Positions 1 to 7,151 of a DNA stretch of 8,687 bases are shown in pieces; positions within the stretch are counted from its first letter, which is position 1, and every line of letters begins with the position of its first letter. This DNA comes from Gammaproteobacteria bacterium (GTDB lineage Bacteria > Pseudomonadota > Gammaproteobacteria > Steroidobacterales > Woeseiaceae): NCBI GenBank assembly GCA_029881015.1, contig JAOUNK010000130.1, forward strand, positions 1 to 8,687, in the 5' to 3' direction. A program made the position numbers and the translations under genes. Under the pieces are notes generated by a model. The model was not told the origin of the DNA. It worked only from the letters and a program-made list of their open reading frames with translations, and made no database searches.

Positions 1-2310
1 ATTGCCGTGGCGATGGTGCTCGGGTCCGGCGTCGCGGTGCTTGTCATGTCGATGTCAACATACGTGGCGCTGAATGACACGACGGCAGCCTACTACGAAC
101 GCTACCGCTTCGCCGATGTGTTCGCGGGCGCGACCCGCGCGCCGGATCGGGTTGCGATGCGCATCGCGGCAATCCCCGGCGTGCAGTTCGTTCAGCCGCG
201 TATCGCGAGGTTCGCGACGCTGGATATCGAAGGCTTCATCGAACCCGCGATTGGCAGGCTCACCTCCGTTCCCGAGGATCGGCAACCGACGCTCAACCAG
301 CTGGCGCTGCAGAGCGGTCGCTGGATGGAGCCGGGCCGTCACGACGAGGTCATCGTCAACGAACCGTTCGCCGAGGCGCACGCGCTCAAGACGGGCGACG
401 GGTTTGCAGCGATCATCAACGGGCGCAGACGCGAACTCACGGTCGTCGGCACGGCCCTGTCACCGGAGTTTATCTACGCACTCGGGCCAGGCGCGCTGCT
501 GCCGGACGATGAGCGCTTCGGCATTATCTGGATGAGCGACGAGGCGCTCGAGGCAGCGTTCGATCTCGAGAACTCGTTCAATGAAATATCGGTGACGCTG
601 CTGCGCGACGTAGCGCCCGAACCCGTCATCGAGCAGATCGATGTGCTCCTCCAGCGCTATGGTGGGATCAGCGCGATTCCCCGTGCCGATCAGATCTCGA
701 ACTGGTTCATCATGAATGAGCTGGACCAGATCTGGACAATGTCGTCGATCCTGCCGACGATATTCCTGAGCGTTGCCGCTTTTCTCTGCTACATGGTGCT
801 CGGCCGGCTGATCGCGACAGAGCGGAGCGAAATCGGTCTGCTCAAGGCATTCGGCTACAGCAACCTCGAGGTGGGCTGGCACTACACGAAGTTCGTTATC
901 GCGATTGCGGTTCTCGGCAGTGTTGTCGGCTGGGCGCTCGGCGCATACCTGGGACGCGTGAACACCGAGCTGTATGCGGAGACGTTTCGTTTTCCACTAT
1001 TGATTTATCGCCCGAGCACGACGGCGTTCATGGTCGCCGGCGCCATCAGCCTCGTGGCCACGCTACTGGGTGCGCTGGGTGCAGTCCGGCGGGCCGTGCA
1101 CCTGCCGCCGGCCGAAGCGATGCGGCCGCCAGCGCCCACGGTCTACCGGCGCGGCAGTCTCGCCGCCGCACGATTTGGCAGCTGGCTCGATCAGCCGACG
1201 CGCATCGCATTGCGCCAGATCGGCCGCTGGCCGCTGCGGGCCGGGCTCACATGCACGGGCATTGCGGCTGCCGTCGGCTTACTGATCATGGCGCTGCAGT
1301 GGGACGACTCGATCGACTACATCGCAGACAACTACTTTTCGCTGTCGCAACACCAGACCTTGAGTGTCGGTCTCGCCGAGCCGCAGCCGAAGACCGCCGT
1401 GCTGGAATTCGAACACCTGCCGGGCGTGCTGGCGGCCGAGCCCTGGCGCGCTGTTGCCGCCGATTTGTCGGCCGGTGCGAACACGCATCGTGGGGGCATC
1501 ATGGGCCTGGCGCTGGACAACCAGTTGCAGCCGATCTACGACGAAGCGTCGGGAACCACTATCCCGGTGCCCCGGGCCGGGATCGTGCTCGGCAGCTTTC
1601 TCGCGCAGAAGCTCGATGTCGGCGTCGGTGGCACGGTGTGGGTGGATGTGCTCGAGGGCCGGCGGCCGAGTGGCGAGATCCAGGTAGCGGCGATCTTCGA
1701 GACGACGATAGCAATGCCCGCGTACATGAGCATCGACGCGCTGAATCGCTGGATGAAAGTGCGGCCTGTCATCGAGTACGTCGATTTACTCGTCGATCCG
1801 GCCGAGGAGCGGGACCTGTTTGCGGCCCTGAAAGCAACGCCCGAGGTCAGCGCAGTCATGGTGCGGCAGGCGGCCCTCGACGCATTCTACGATACGATCG
1901 GTCACAACATCCTCGTCTATACCTTCATGTTTACGGGCTTCGCCGGGGCGCTGGCATTTGGCGTGGCCTACAACAGCGTCCGCATTGCGCTTTCCGAACG
2001 CGGCCGCGAGCTTGCCACGCTGCGCGTGCTGGGTTTTACCCGGGGCGAAATCTCCTACATCTTGCTGAGCGAAGTCGCTCTGCTGATCTTTGCTGCGTTA
2101 CCGCTGGGCTGCCTGTTCGGCTACGCACTGGCGCTCGTGATCGCGGTGACCTTCGATACGGAGCTGTTCAGAATGCCGTTTGCGATCAGCGCCTCGACCT
2201 ACGGTTTCGGTGTCGCGTTCGCGATTCTCGCGACGACGGCCTCGGCCCTGCTGGTGCGGCGGCGGATCGTGCACCTGGACCTGATTAGTGTCCTGAAGAC
2301 GAGAGAATGA
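1..2310 (+). CDS. FtsX/MacB-type ABC transporter permease, 5'-truncated by the window edge
   Basis: The product is the membrane subunit of an ABC exporter of the MacB/FtsX kind, in the inner membrane, where ATPase motion is passed to periplasmic domains rather than driving classical transmembrane translocation. The reading frame is open to base 1, and the first visible residues already lie in the first membrane helix, so the true start is upstream. The GTG at 7 is not a credible start. About 769 codons are visible. Hydrophobic helices lie near residues 1-24, 245-268, 298-320, 340-362, 414-432, 640-662, 684-714 and 728-752. The layout is two tandem FtsX units, each with a large periplasmic domain and three C-terminal helices. 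The FtsX hallmark after a helix occurs twice: 'ATERSEIGLLKAFGYS' and 'LSERGRELATLRVLGFT'. The adaptor gene starts 4 nt after the stop, so the two are translationally coupled. Substrate unknown; lipoprotein, antibiotic or peptide export are all possible. The ATPase gene must lie upstream, outside the window. Confidence 0.93.
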   Translation: MAVAMVLGSGVAVLVMSMSTYVALNDTTAAYYERYRFADVFAGATRAPDRVAMRIAAIPGVQFVQPRIARFATLDIEGFIEPAIGRLTSVPEDRQPTLNQLALQSGRWMEPGRHDEVIVNEPFAEAHALKTGDGFAAIINGRRRELTVVGTALSPEFIYALGPGALLPDDERFGIIWMSDEALEAAFDLENSFNEISVTLLRDVAPEPVIEQIDVLLQRYGGISAIPRADQISNWFIMNELDQIWTMSSILPTIFLSVAAFLCYMVLGRLIATERSEIGLLKAFGYSNLEVGWHYTKFVIAIAVLGSVVGWALGAYLGRVNTELYAETFRFPLLIYRPSTTAFMVAGAISLVATLLGALGAVRRAVHLPPAEAMRPPAPTVYRRGSLAAARFGSWLDQPTRIALRQIGRWPLRAGLTCTGIAAAVGLLIMALQWDDSIDYIADNYFSLSQHQTLSVGLAEPQPKTAVLEFEHLPGVLAAEPWRAVAADLSAGANTHRGGIMGLALDNQLQPIYDEASGTTIPVPRAGIVLGSFLAQKLDVGVGGTVWVDVLEGRRPSGEIQVAAIFETTIAMPAYMSIDALNRWMKVRPVIEYVDLLVDPAEERDLFAALKATPEVSAVMVRQAALDAFYDTIGHNILVYTFMFTGFAGALAFGVAYNSVRIALSERGRELATLRVLGFTRGEISYILLSEVALLIFAALPLGCLFGYALALVIAVTFDTELFRMPFAISASTYGFGVAFAILATTASALLVRRRIVHLDLISVLKTRE

Positions 2311-2314
2311 CCTA

Positions 2315-3523
2315 ATGACTGTACACATGAGAAGACTGGTTTTCTGGGGAACGCTTGTCGCGGCAGTCCTGCTCGGACTCGCGTTCGCGTTTCGTCCACG
2401 CGCCGTCATTGTCGACATGGTGACGGTCGACCGCGGCGAGTTCGTCATCACCGTTGACGACGAGGGCGAAACCCGGGTGCACGACGTCTACGTGCTTTCG
2501 GCCCCGGTCGCGGGACATGTGCGACGTATCGATCTGCACGCCGGCGACCCGGTCACCGCGCTCGAGACCATCGTGGCCCAAATCCAACCGATCGACCCGG
2601 CCTTTCTCGACCCGCGCACGGAAGCGCAGGCGCGCGCCGACGTGCGCGCGGCGCAGTCCGCCAGGGAACTTGCACAGGCGGAGGTGGAGCAGGCAAGGGC
2701 GGAACTCGAGTTTGCCGAGCGCGAGCACGGTCGGGCCACGAAGCTGATCAAGGATGGGACGATATCGCAGCGTGAGCTGGATACGGTGGAACGCAATAAG
2801 CGCATGACGACCGCGGCACTCGCGACGGCCATCGCCGCGCTCGACGTGCGCAGCTTCGAGCTGGAACGTGCGCGGGCGGCGCTCGTCTCGCCAACGCAGA
2901 CGGCGGGGAGTGGCGAAGAGTGCGATTGCATCGCCATGCGCTCACCGGTGCACGGGCAGGTACTGCGGATTCTGCACCAGAGCGAAGGGGTGGTCGCTGC
3001 CGGGTCGCCGCTGATCGAGATCGGGAATCCGCGGAATCTCGAGATCGTGGTCGACCTGCTGTCACCCGACGCCGTCAAGGTCGAGCCGGGTCAGCGCGTT
3101 ATTATCGAACGCTGGGGCGGCGACGCGCCACTCGCGGGGCGCGTGCGCCTCGTGGAGCCCTCCGGTTTCACCAAGATATCGGCGCTCGGGATCGAGGAGC
3201 AGCGGGTCAATGTCGTGATCGATCTGACCAGTGACGAAAGTGAGTGGCAACGCCTCGCGCACGGCTACCAGGTGGACGTGAGTATCGTGCTGTGGGAGTC
3301 CGAGGACACCCTGGTCCTGCCACTGCTCGCGCTCTTCAGGTACGGACCGGACTGGGCGGTCTTCGTGGATGCCGACGGACGCGCGGAACGGCGCCTCGTC
3401 GAGATCGGCAGACGCAACAGCCTCGATGCCGAGTTGCTGGGCGGACTCGAGCCGGGCGAACGTGTCGTGCTGTATCCCGGTGATCGCGTGAGCGCGGGCG
3501 TGCGAATCACGGACCGCGGCTGA
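2315..3523 (+). CDS. HlyD/MFP-family periplasmic adaptor subunit of the ABC exporter
   Basis: This 402-residue protein is a membrane-fusion (periplasmic adaptor) subunit that would link the preceding permease to an outer-membrane channel. It has an N-terminal membrane anchor at residues 8-27. The first half of the lipoyl/barrel-sandwich domain follows at about 58-92 ('LSAPVAGHVRRIDLHAGDPV'). An alanine- and glutamate-rich alpha-hairpin coiled coil spans about 100-190. The second lipoyl half is at about 208-240 ('MRSPVHGQVLRI', then 'GVVAAGSPLIEIGNP'), followed by beta-barrel and membrane-proximal domains ending near 'GLEPGERVVLYPGDRV'. This order and length are typical of the family. A short insert at 197-205 ('GSGEECDCI') carries two cysteines, unusual in this loop. 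The start at 2315 was kept because it sits 4 nt after the permease stop; its ribosome binding site is weak (GAGAG), which fits translational coupling. ATG 2327 is an alternative. The gene is the last of its operon; no strong terminator follows. Confidence 0.93.
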   Translation: MTVHMRRLVFWGTLVAAVLLGLAFAFRPRAVIVDMVTVDRGEFVITVDDEGETRVHDVYVLSAPVAGHVRRIDLHAGDPVTALETIVAQIQPIDPAFLDPRTEAQARADVRAAQSARELAQAEVEQARAELEFAEREHGRATKLIKDGTISQRELDTVERNKRMTTAALATAIAALDVRSFELERARAALVSPTQTAGSGEECDCIAMRSPVHGQVLRILHQSEGVVAAGSPLIEIGNPRNLEIVVDLLSPDAVKVEPGQRVIIERWGGDAPLAGRVRLVEPSGFTKISALGIEEQRVNVVIDLTSDESEWQRLAHGYQVDVSIVLWESEDTLVLPLLALFRYGPDWAVFVDADGRAERRLVEIGRRNSLDAELLGGLEPGERVVLYPGDRVSAGVRITDRG

Positions 3524-3668
3524 GCCGGTTTGCAGGCCTGTTGCGGATACGAAGGTCCTTCGCCTGTCGATTGACCGCGAATCCCTTGTCCCCAGAGCAA
3601 CGCGATACTTTGAATTCGCGCTCTAAGTACATCCCGTTATTGACTTCACTTGACCATATGCAACCATT
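3524..3668 (+). other. Intergenic spacer between export operon and riboswitch operon
   Basis: This 145-nt stretch has no credible gene. A small hairpin at 3550-3562 (CGAAG, loop GTC, CTTCG) lies 27 nt after the adaptor stop. It could help end the upstream transcript but has no T-run, so it is not a convincing intrinsic terminator. A promoter for the riboswitch transcript should lie here. TTGACT at 3640-3645 and TTGACC at 3571-3576 are possible -35 elements, but neither has a good -10 box at 16-18 nt, so I make no promoter call. Confidence 0.4.
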
Positions 3669-3784
3669 CGGCAGTTGACAAGGGCAAACCTGACCAAAGT
3701 CAGCGACGCAAAGCCACGGGTCCTCGCTTCCTCCGCGACGCGTTCTTCTACGCCACGAAGGACCCCAAGATCGCCGGGCTGCCG
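3669..3784 (+). promoter_or_regulatory. Cyclic-di-GMP-I (GEMM-I) riboswitch aptamer
   Basis: The conserved GEMM-I core is present in order: GGGCAAACC at 3682-3690, then GACGCAAAGCC at 3705-3715, then GCCGGGCTGCCG at 3773-3784. The closing helix P1 pairs CGGCAG (3669-3674) with CTGCCG (3779-3784), six perfect pairs. The first internal hairpin is CTGAC (3690-3694) with GTCAG (3699-3703) around the loop CAAA. The second internal helix is GGGTCCT (3718-3724) with AGGACCC (3759-3765), seven perfect pairs closed by a long loop of about 34 nt. The 'AGCC-ACGGGTC' and 'GCCGGGYTGCCG' wording is close to that of aptamers from Geobacter-like relatives. Known members bind the second messenger c-di-GMP and control motility, adhesion and secreted-protein genes. 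Here it precedes the propeller and M23 peptidase operon by 45 nt. Oddities: the tetraloop is CAAA instead of the common GNRA, one C-C mismatch (3689/3704) sits at the base of the first hairpin, and the second helix has a long loop. Whether it turns expression on or off cannot be read from the sequence. Confidence 0.92.
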
Positions 3785-3815
3785 CAACCTGGTTAGTTCG
3801 AGCAATGATTCTTGC

Positions 3816-3822
3816 GTGGAGG
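3816..3822 (+). promoter_or_regulatory. Shine-Dalgarno site deciding the start at 3829, with a complementary sequence in the riboswitch loop
   Basis: GTGGAGG ends 6 nt before ATG 3829 and is a near-ideal ribosome binding site. It fixes the start at 3829, since the in-frame ATG at 3805 lies upstream of it and the ATG at 3880 has no such site. CCTCCGCG at 3730-3737, inside the long loop of the riboswitch's second internal helix, can pair with CGTGGAGG at 3815-3822. This gives eight contiguous pairs, one of them G-U. No intrinsic terminator lies between aptamer and start, so ribosome-access control is the likelier mechanism (inference). Confidence 0.75.
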
Positions 3823-3828
3823 TGCTGC

Positions 3829-5064
3829 ATGTCGATAGGCAATCCTCAAGAAGCACAACGTTGTCCTTCTCTGAGCTTGATGGAGAACCATACGTGGACG
3901 ACGGGATTCTTCCTGTTTCTTACGTGGTTTTTGTTGTCGGCGTTACTCTCGTGCGCTCTTGCTGAGGTTCAGCCAGCAACCGGCGATAAGAACGTTTGGA
4001 AGTTGCGAGTTCCTGGCGATATTCCCGCCCCGGTTCAACGCGCTGCGATTGATCGCGACCCCGGTACTGTCCATCTCGCAACTCTTACCGAGCTTTATCA
4101 CGTGCAGAACAAGGACATTCAGCGCGTATCGGCGCGTCCGGGCCCGAATGGACAAATTGCATTGGCATCCGGCGGGGCGGTATACGCGCAGCTAACCGCT
4201 GCCGACGGACCGGCACCGCTTTGGCATGTCCAGCTGTTCAGCGTCGCGGGCGAGTCGCTCGCAACTCTTCGCCCGGAAACACCGCCTTTAGGTTTCGGGG
4301 GAATTTACCTCGGATACCGTGGCAAGCTAATCGTGACCGTAACCGCCATTGATGACTGGCGCGGCATTCGCGGTCGTTACAGGTTCACCTTTTGGAATCT
4401 TGACGGCCAGATCCTGAAAACGGTCATTCGTCCAACGCGTGAATTTGGCGTCATCGCGGCTGACGGGTCCTCGTTTCTTCTGTTAGGCGAAAAAGAAGCG
4501 ACCGCATACTCACCAGATGGCAATCTGTTGTGGCGCCTGGATGGACAGTTCCGAAAGGGCGCAATCGCCAGGAACGGCGAACTGGCACTTCTAAACCCGT
4601 CGCCGCTCGAGCGGATTCACAACGTAGTCATATTTACCGGTTCACAGCGACCGATCGAAGTTGAAATGCCGACGCCAGTCCATGAACTGGTCCTCGCGCC
4701 TGACGGTGCGGCAGTCGTCGGCGGGGATCGAGGCCGATTCTTCTTCCTGGACACGCAAAAAGGTGACGTGAAAGAGGGAGCGCGCTTGCCGTTCGACGCC
4801 GAGCTGTTTCTCACTGATCTGAAGTTCGTGGATCATGACACCATTGCGATCGGCGTGCTGCAGCGTGAAGGTAAACCACCCTCTTACAGTTGGCCTCGAG
4901 GAAGCCTGATCGTCGTCACTCGCGACGGCGACGTACTTTTCAAGCAGGATTTTCCGATCCGCAAGCAGATTTCTTCCCGCCCCGCCGTAGAAGCAACCTT
5001 CGGCTTGCCGTTTGTCGTTGCCTTTACTCTTGATGAAGCAGTTCACATCGAGCTCGGACGGTGA
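3829..5064 (+). CDS. Secreted protein with beta-propeller-like repeats, function unknown
   Basis: I do not recognise a named family. The 411-residue product has a hydrophobic export signal at about 25-43, with 'SCALA' followed by Glu, so signal peptidase I cleavage after Ala45 is plausible. Cys42 gives a weak lipobox (LLSC), so a lipoprotein is an alternative. Starting at 3829 gives a long 25-residue n-region; ATG 3880 would give a standard signal peptide but lacks a ribosome binding site. The mature part is beta-rich and repeats a hairpin motif with a turn Gly and a hydrophobic strand: 'LFSVAGESLATL' (137-148), 'FWNLDGQILKTV' (188-199), 'AYSPDGNLLWRL' (226-237) and 'VVTRDGDVLFKQ' (362-373). 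'LAPDGAAVVGGDRG' (289-302) adds another blade-like segment. This pattern resembles WD40/NHL/PQQ-type propeller blades. It is the first gene after the c-di-GMP riboswitch, and the M23 peptidase gene follows 17 nt downstream. A role as binding or inhibitory partner of that enzyme is only a guess. Confidence 0.85.
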   Translation: MSIGNPQEAQRCPSLSLMENHTWTTGFFLFLTWFLLSALLSCALAEVQPATGDKNVWKLRVPGDIPAPVQRAAIDRDPGTVHLATLTELYHVQNKDIQRVSARPGPNGQIALASGGAVYAQLTAADGPAPLWHVQLFSVAGESLATLRPETPPLGFGGIYLGYRGKLIVTVTAIDDWRGIRGRYRFTFWNLDGQILKTVIRPTREFGVIAADGSSFLLLGEKEATAYSPDGNLLWRLDGQFRKGAIARNGELALLNPSPLERIHNVVIFTGSQRPIEVEMPTPVHELVLAPDGAAVVGGDRGRFFFLDTQKGDVKEGARLPFDAELFLTDLKFVDHDTIAIGVLQREGKPPSYSWPRGSLIVVTRDGDVLFKQDFPIRKQISSRPAVEATFGLPFVVAFTLDEAVHIELGR

Positions 5065-5081
5065 GTGTAAGGAGACATGCG

Positions 5082-7151
5082 ATGAACAAAACACTCTGTA
5101 ACCGATTCCTGCCCTTGATACTGGTGGCAACTGCGACCATTCTGCCCGGCCATGTGATGGCTCAACACGGCTGGCCAGTTGAGCCAGGGAACGCTGACCA
5201 CCCAATGGGAAATAGCTCGGGCGAGTTCTATTCGTCACTTCAGCATGTCGGCATCGATCTAATGGAGCTTCCCATGTACGACTCCACGGGTGCCGTGGAT
5301 GCGAGCGCGCCCTGGATCATCGTAACCGTTGCCGGCACGCCCAGTGTCCTATCCGATTCGGCAGCTGCCGCGACAAGGTACAACCATACCCATATCAATC
5401 CGACGAGCGCCACGGATCCAGCCGAGTATGTTTATTATCACATTGAAGGAGGCAGTTTCGACGCCGACTACGTAAACGCATTTAACAACGGCACAGCGGT
5501 CGCGGCGGGAGACGAGATCGGCATGATCGTTCGCTGGTCTACGTGCAACTTTCACCATTTGCATTACGAACTTGACGACGGCGTGAACTACCTGAATCCG
5601 CTCGCCGACATTACACCGAATCCGGATGATGCCGCGCCGCATCTGGAAGGAATCCACTTTGCCCAAGACAACAGCAATCCTTGGGTTTCCTTTGGTCCGG
5701 TTGGCGGCGAGGCTTGCACGGTAGTTTCCGGGCCCGTCGATATCCTGGCAGAAGGTGGCGACAGAGATGAGGCCGGAGCTGCATTAGGCGGTGCCGGGCA
5801 TCTCTGGGTTTACAATGTTCGCTGGAGAGCCTGCCCTGACACGAACCCTGATTGCGCCTGGCAGGAGACTCGTCCATTTGACAATATCCCGCACGGCTGG
5901 TACGCATCTGGCAATGCCGCTACTCGAGCCCAATTTAGTACAAGGGCACCTTACGAAAGTAACGCCTCCTACTGCGATGCTGGTTGGGATTACAACATCG
6001 TAACGAACTATATCGCGGGTGCTGTTGATGCCGCAGGAAATTGGAATACAACAGCCATCACCGACGGTAGCTATTCGGTCAGTGTCGAAATGGAAGACTT
6101 CGCCGGAAATAAAACCACTCGCAACCGACGCGCCTGCGTTCAAAACACCAGCGCTTGCACAACCGAATTGTCGATGCGAGATGCAAACGACGACTACGGA
6201 GCAATCCCCTACGAGGGTCCGCGATGGTGGGTCAGTCCCGATATCACTGCGAACGCCGGCACCGCCGATGAAGACCGTAACATCAACGTCGGGGCGGCAA
6301 ACCCCATCGAGCTGCGAGTGTGGAACAACGGTAGCTGCGACCTTCCTGCTGGCACAAGCTACGACGTCTGCCTTGGCTGGGGACCGCCATCTGGTTCCGT
6401 GGCTCATCCGTTGCCGGCGGCACAGCAAATTGATTGTGAGACTGACACCGTGCCCGCGGGAGGTTGGGCTGTTGGGACAAGCCGAACGACGACTATCACA
6501 TGGACACCCGATCCTGATCTGGTACCGCTAGGCCACCATTGCCTCGTCGCATGGGTCGATATGGCGACCGACGATCCAGTGCGCAATACCCCTTCGGTCA
6601 GAGAAGACGACAATCGCGTCCAGCAAAACATCACATTCCAAACAGCGCCGGAACCTGGATCCGGTGCACCGGCCTACAGCAGTTTCTGGATCAACCCGCA
6701 GAGGATGATTGATAAGCGCAGTATTGAGCTGCGAATCCGCCATAGCGGCAATGAGAGCACTCTAAGCGATGTCCGCTTACACGTCGCACCGGGGCTTGTC
6801 GTTGATCGGATCATTGGTGGCGGAATCCTGGGCGGCTATCTGGGCGACAAGCCCCGCGATCCATGCAAACTCGACCCCAAAGAGCATCATGAACTGGCAT
6901 GCGGCCCGTGGAAGGATGGAGAGCGGGCGGGAATGACGCGTGTTATTGGCGGTATCGATCCAAATGGGCGCCTGTTGCTCGAGGGCATCAGCGTCTTGTC
7001 CGAACCGGTGAGGCTTACGCTCGAAGTGACCGCCGATGACAATGCACGAAAAGGCCAGTATGTGGATATTGAGGTACTAGAGTACGGGGTGCTCAGCAAT
7101 GAGGAGTCTGTCAAGCCAGTAGGAGGATTGACGATCAGATTTGAGCACTAA
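5082..7151 (+). CDS. Secreted M23-family (LytM/lysostaphin-type) metallopeptidase with long beta-sandwich C-terminal region
   Basis: This 689-residue secreted protein begins with a signal peptide cleaved after 'GHVMA' (residue 27). Residues about 30-175 form an M23 zinc peptidase domain with all key positions: His55 and Asp59 in 'QHVGIDL', His120 in 'YVYYHIE', 'GDEIG' at 143-147, and His159-x-His161 in 'HHLHYEL', closed by 'YLNPL'. M23 enzymes cut peptidoglycan cross-bridges or glycine-rich protein loops; which applies here is unknown. Residues about 185-370 look like Ig-type beta sandwich with several Cys and the motif 'DGSYSVSVEMEDFAGN' (about 327-342). Residues about 405-520 resemble a CARDB-type adhesion domain ('PIELRVWNNGSCDLPAG' to 'DDNRVQQN'). 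The last 150 residues are an unrecognised beta-rich domain with Cys pairs. ATG 5082 was chosen because GGAG (5071-5074) lies 7 nt upstream; a GTG at 5061 would overlap the previous stop. It forms an operon with the propeller-like gene under the c-di-GMP riboswitch. Confidence 0.9.
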   Translation: MNKTLCNRFLPLILVATATILPGHVMAQHGWPVEPGNADHPMGNSSGEFYSSLQHVGIDLMELPMYDSTGAVDASAPWIIVTVAGTPSVLSDSAAAATRYNHTHINPTSATDPAEYVYYHIEGGSFDADYVNAFNNGTAVAAGDEIGMIVRWSTCNFHHLHYELDDGVNYLNPLADITPNPDDAAPHLEGIHFAQDNSNPWVSFGPVGGEACTVVSGPVDILAEGGDRDEAGAALGGAGHLWVYNVRWRACPDTNPDCAWQETRPFDNIPHGWYASGNAATRAQFSTRAPYESNASYCDAGWDYNIVTNYIAGAVDAAGNWNTTAITDGSYSVSVEMEDFAGNKTTRNRRACVQNTSACTTELSMRDANDDYGAIPYEGPRWWVSPDITANAGTADEDRNINVGAANPIELRVWNNGSCDLPAGTSYDVCLGWGPPSGSVAHPLPAAQQIDCETDTVPAGGWAVGTSRTTTITWTPDPDLVPLGHHCLVAWVDMATDDPVRNTPSVREDDNRVQQNITFQTAPEPGSGAPAYSSFWINPQRMIDKRSIELRIRHSGNESTLSDVRLHVAPGLVVDRIIGGGILGGYLGDKPRDPCKLDPKEHHELACGPWKDGERAGMTRVIGGIDPNGRLLLEGISVLSEPVRLTLEVTADDNARKGQYVDIEVLEYGVLSNEESVKPVGGLTIRFEH

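Noticed and set aside
1251..2288. Long overlapping + strand frame within the permease gene
   Set aside because: It is Arg- and Gly-rich, matches no family, and sits in a shifted frame of a gene whose own frame gives a clear FtsX permease; it is a by-product of high GC.
3675..3680. TTGACA as a -35 promoter box
   Set aside because: It lies within the riboswitch aptamer, right after the P1 strand and before the conserved GGGCAAACC, so a promoter here would start the transcript inside or after the aptamer.
4642..5238. - strand frame spanning the junction of the propeller-like and peptidase genes
   Set aside because: Its translation is low-complexity basic sequence with no motif, and both opposite-strand genes have ribosome sites, signal peptides and family features.
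5784..6428. Long - strand frame opposite the M23 peptidase gene
   Set aside because: No ribosome site, no recognisable domain, and the + strand frame gives a coherent secreted protein throughout.
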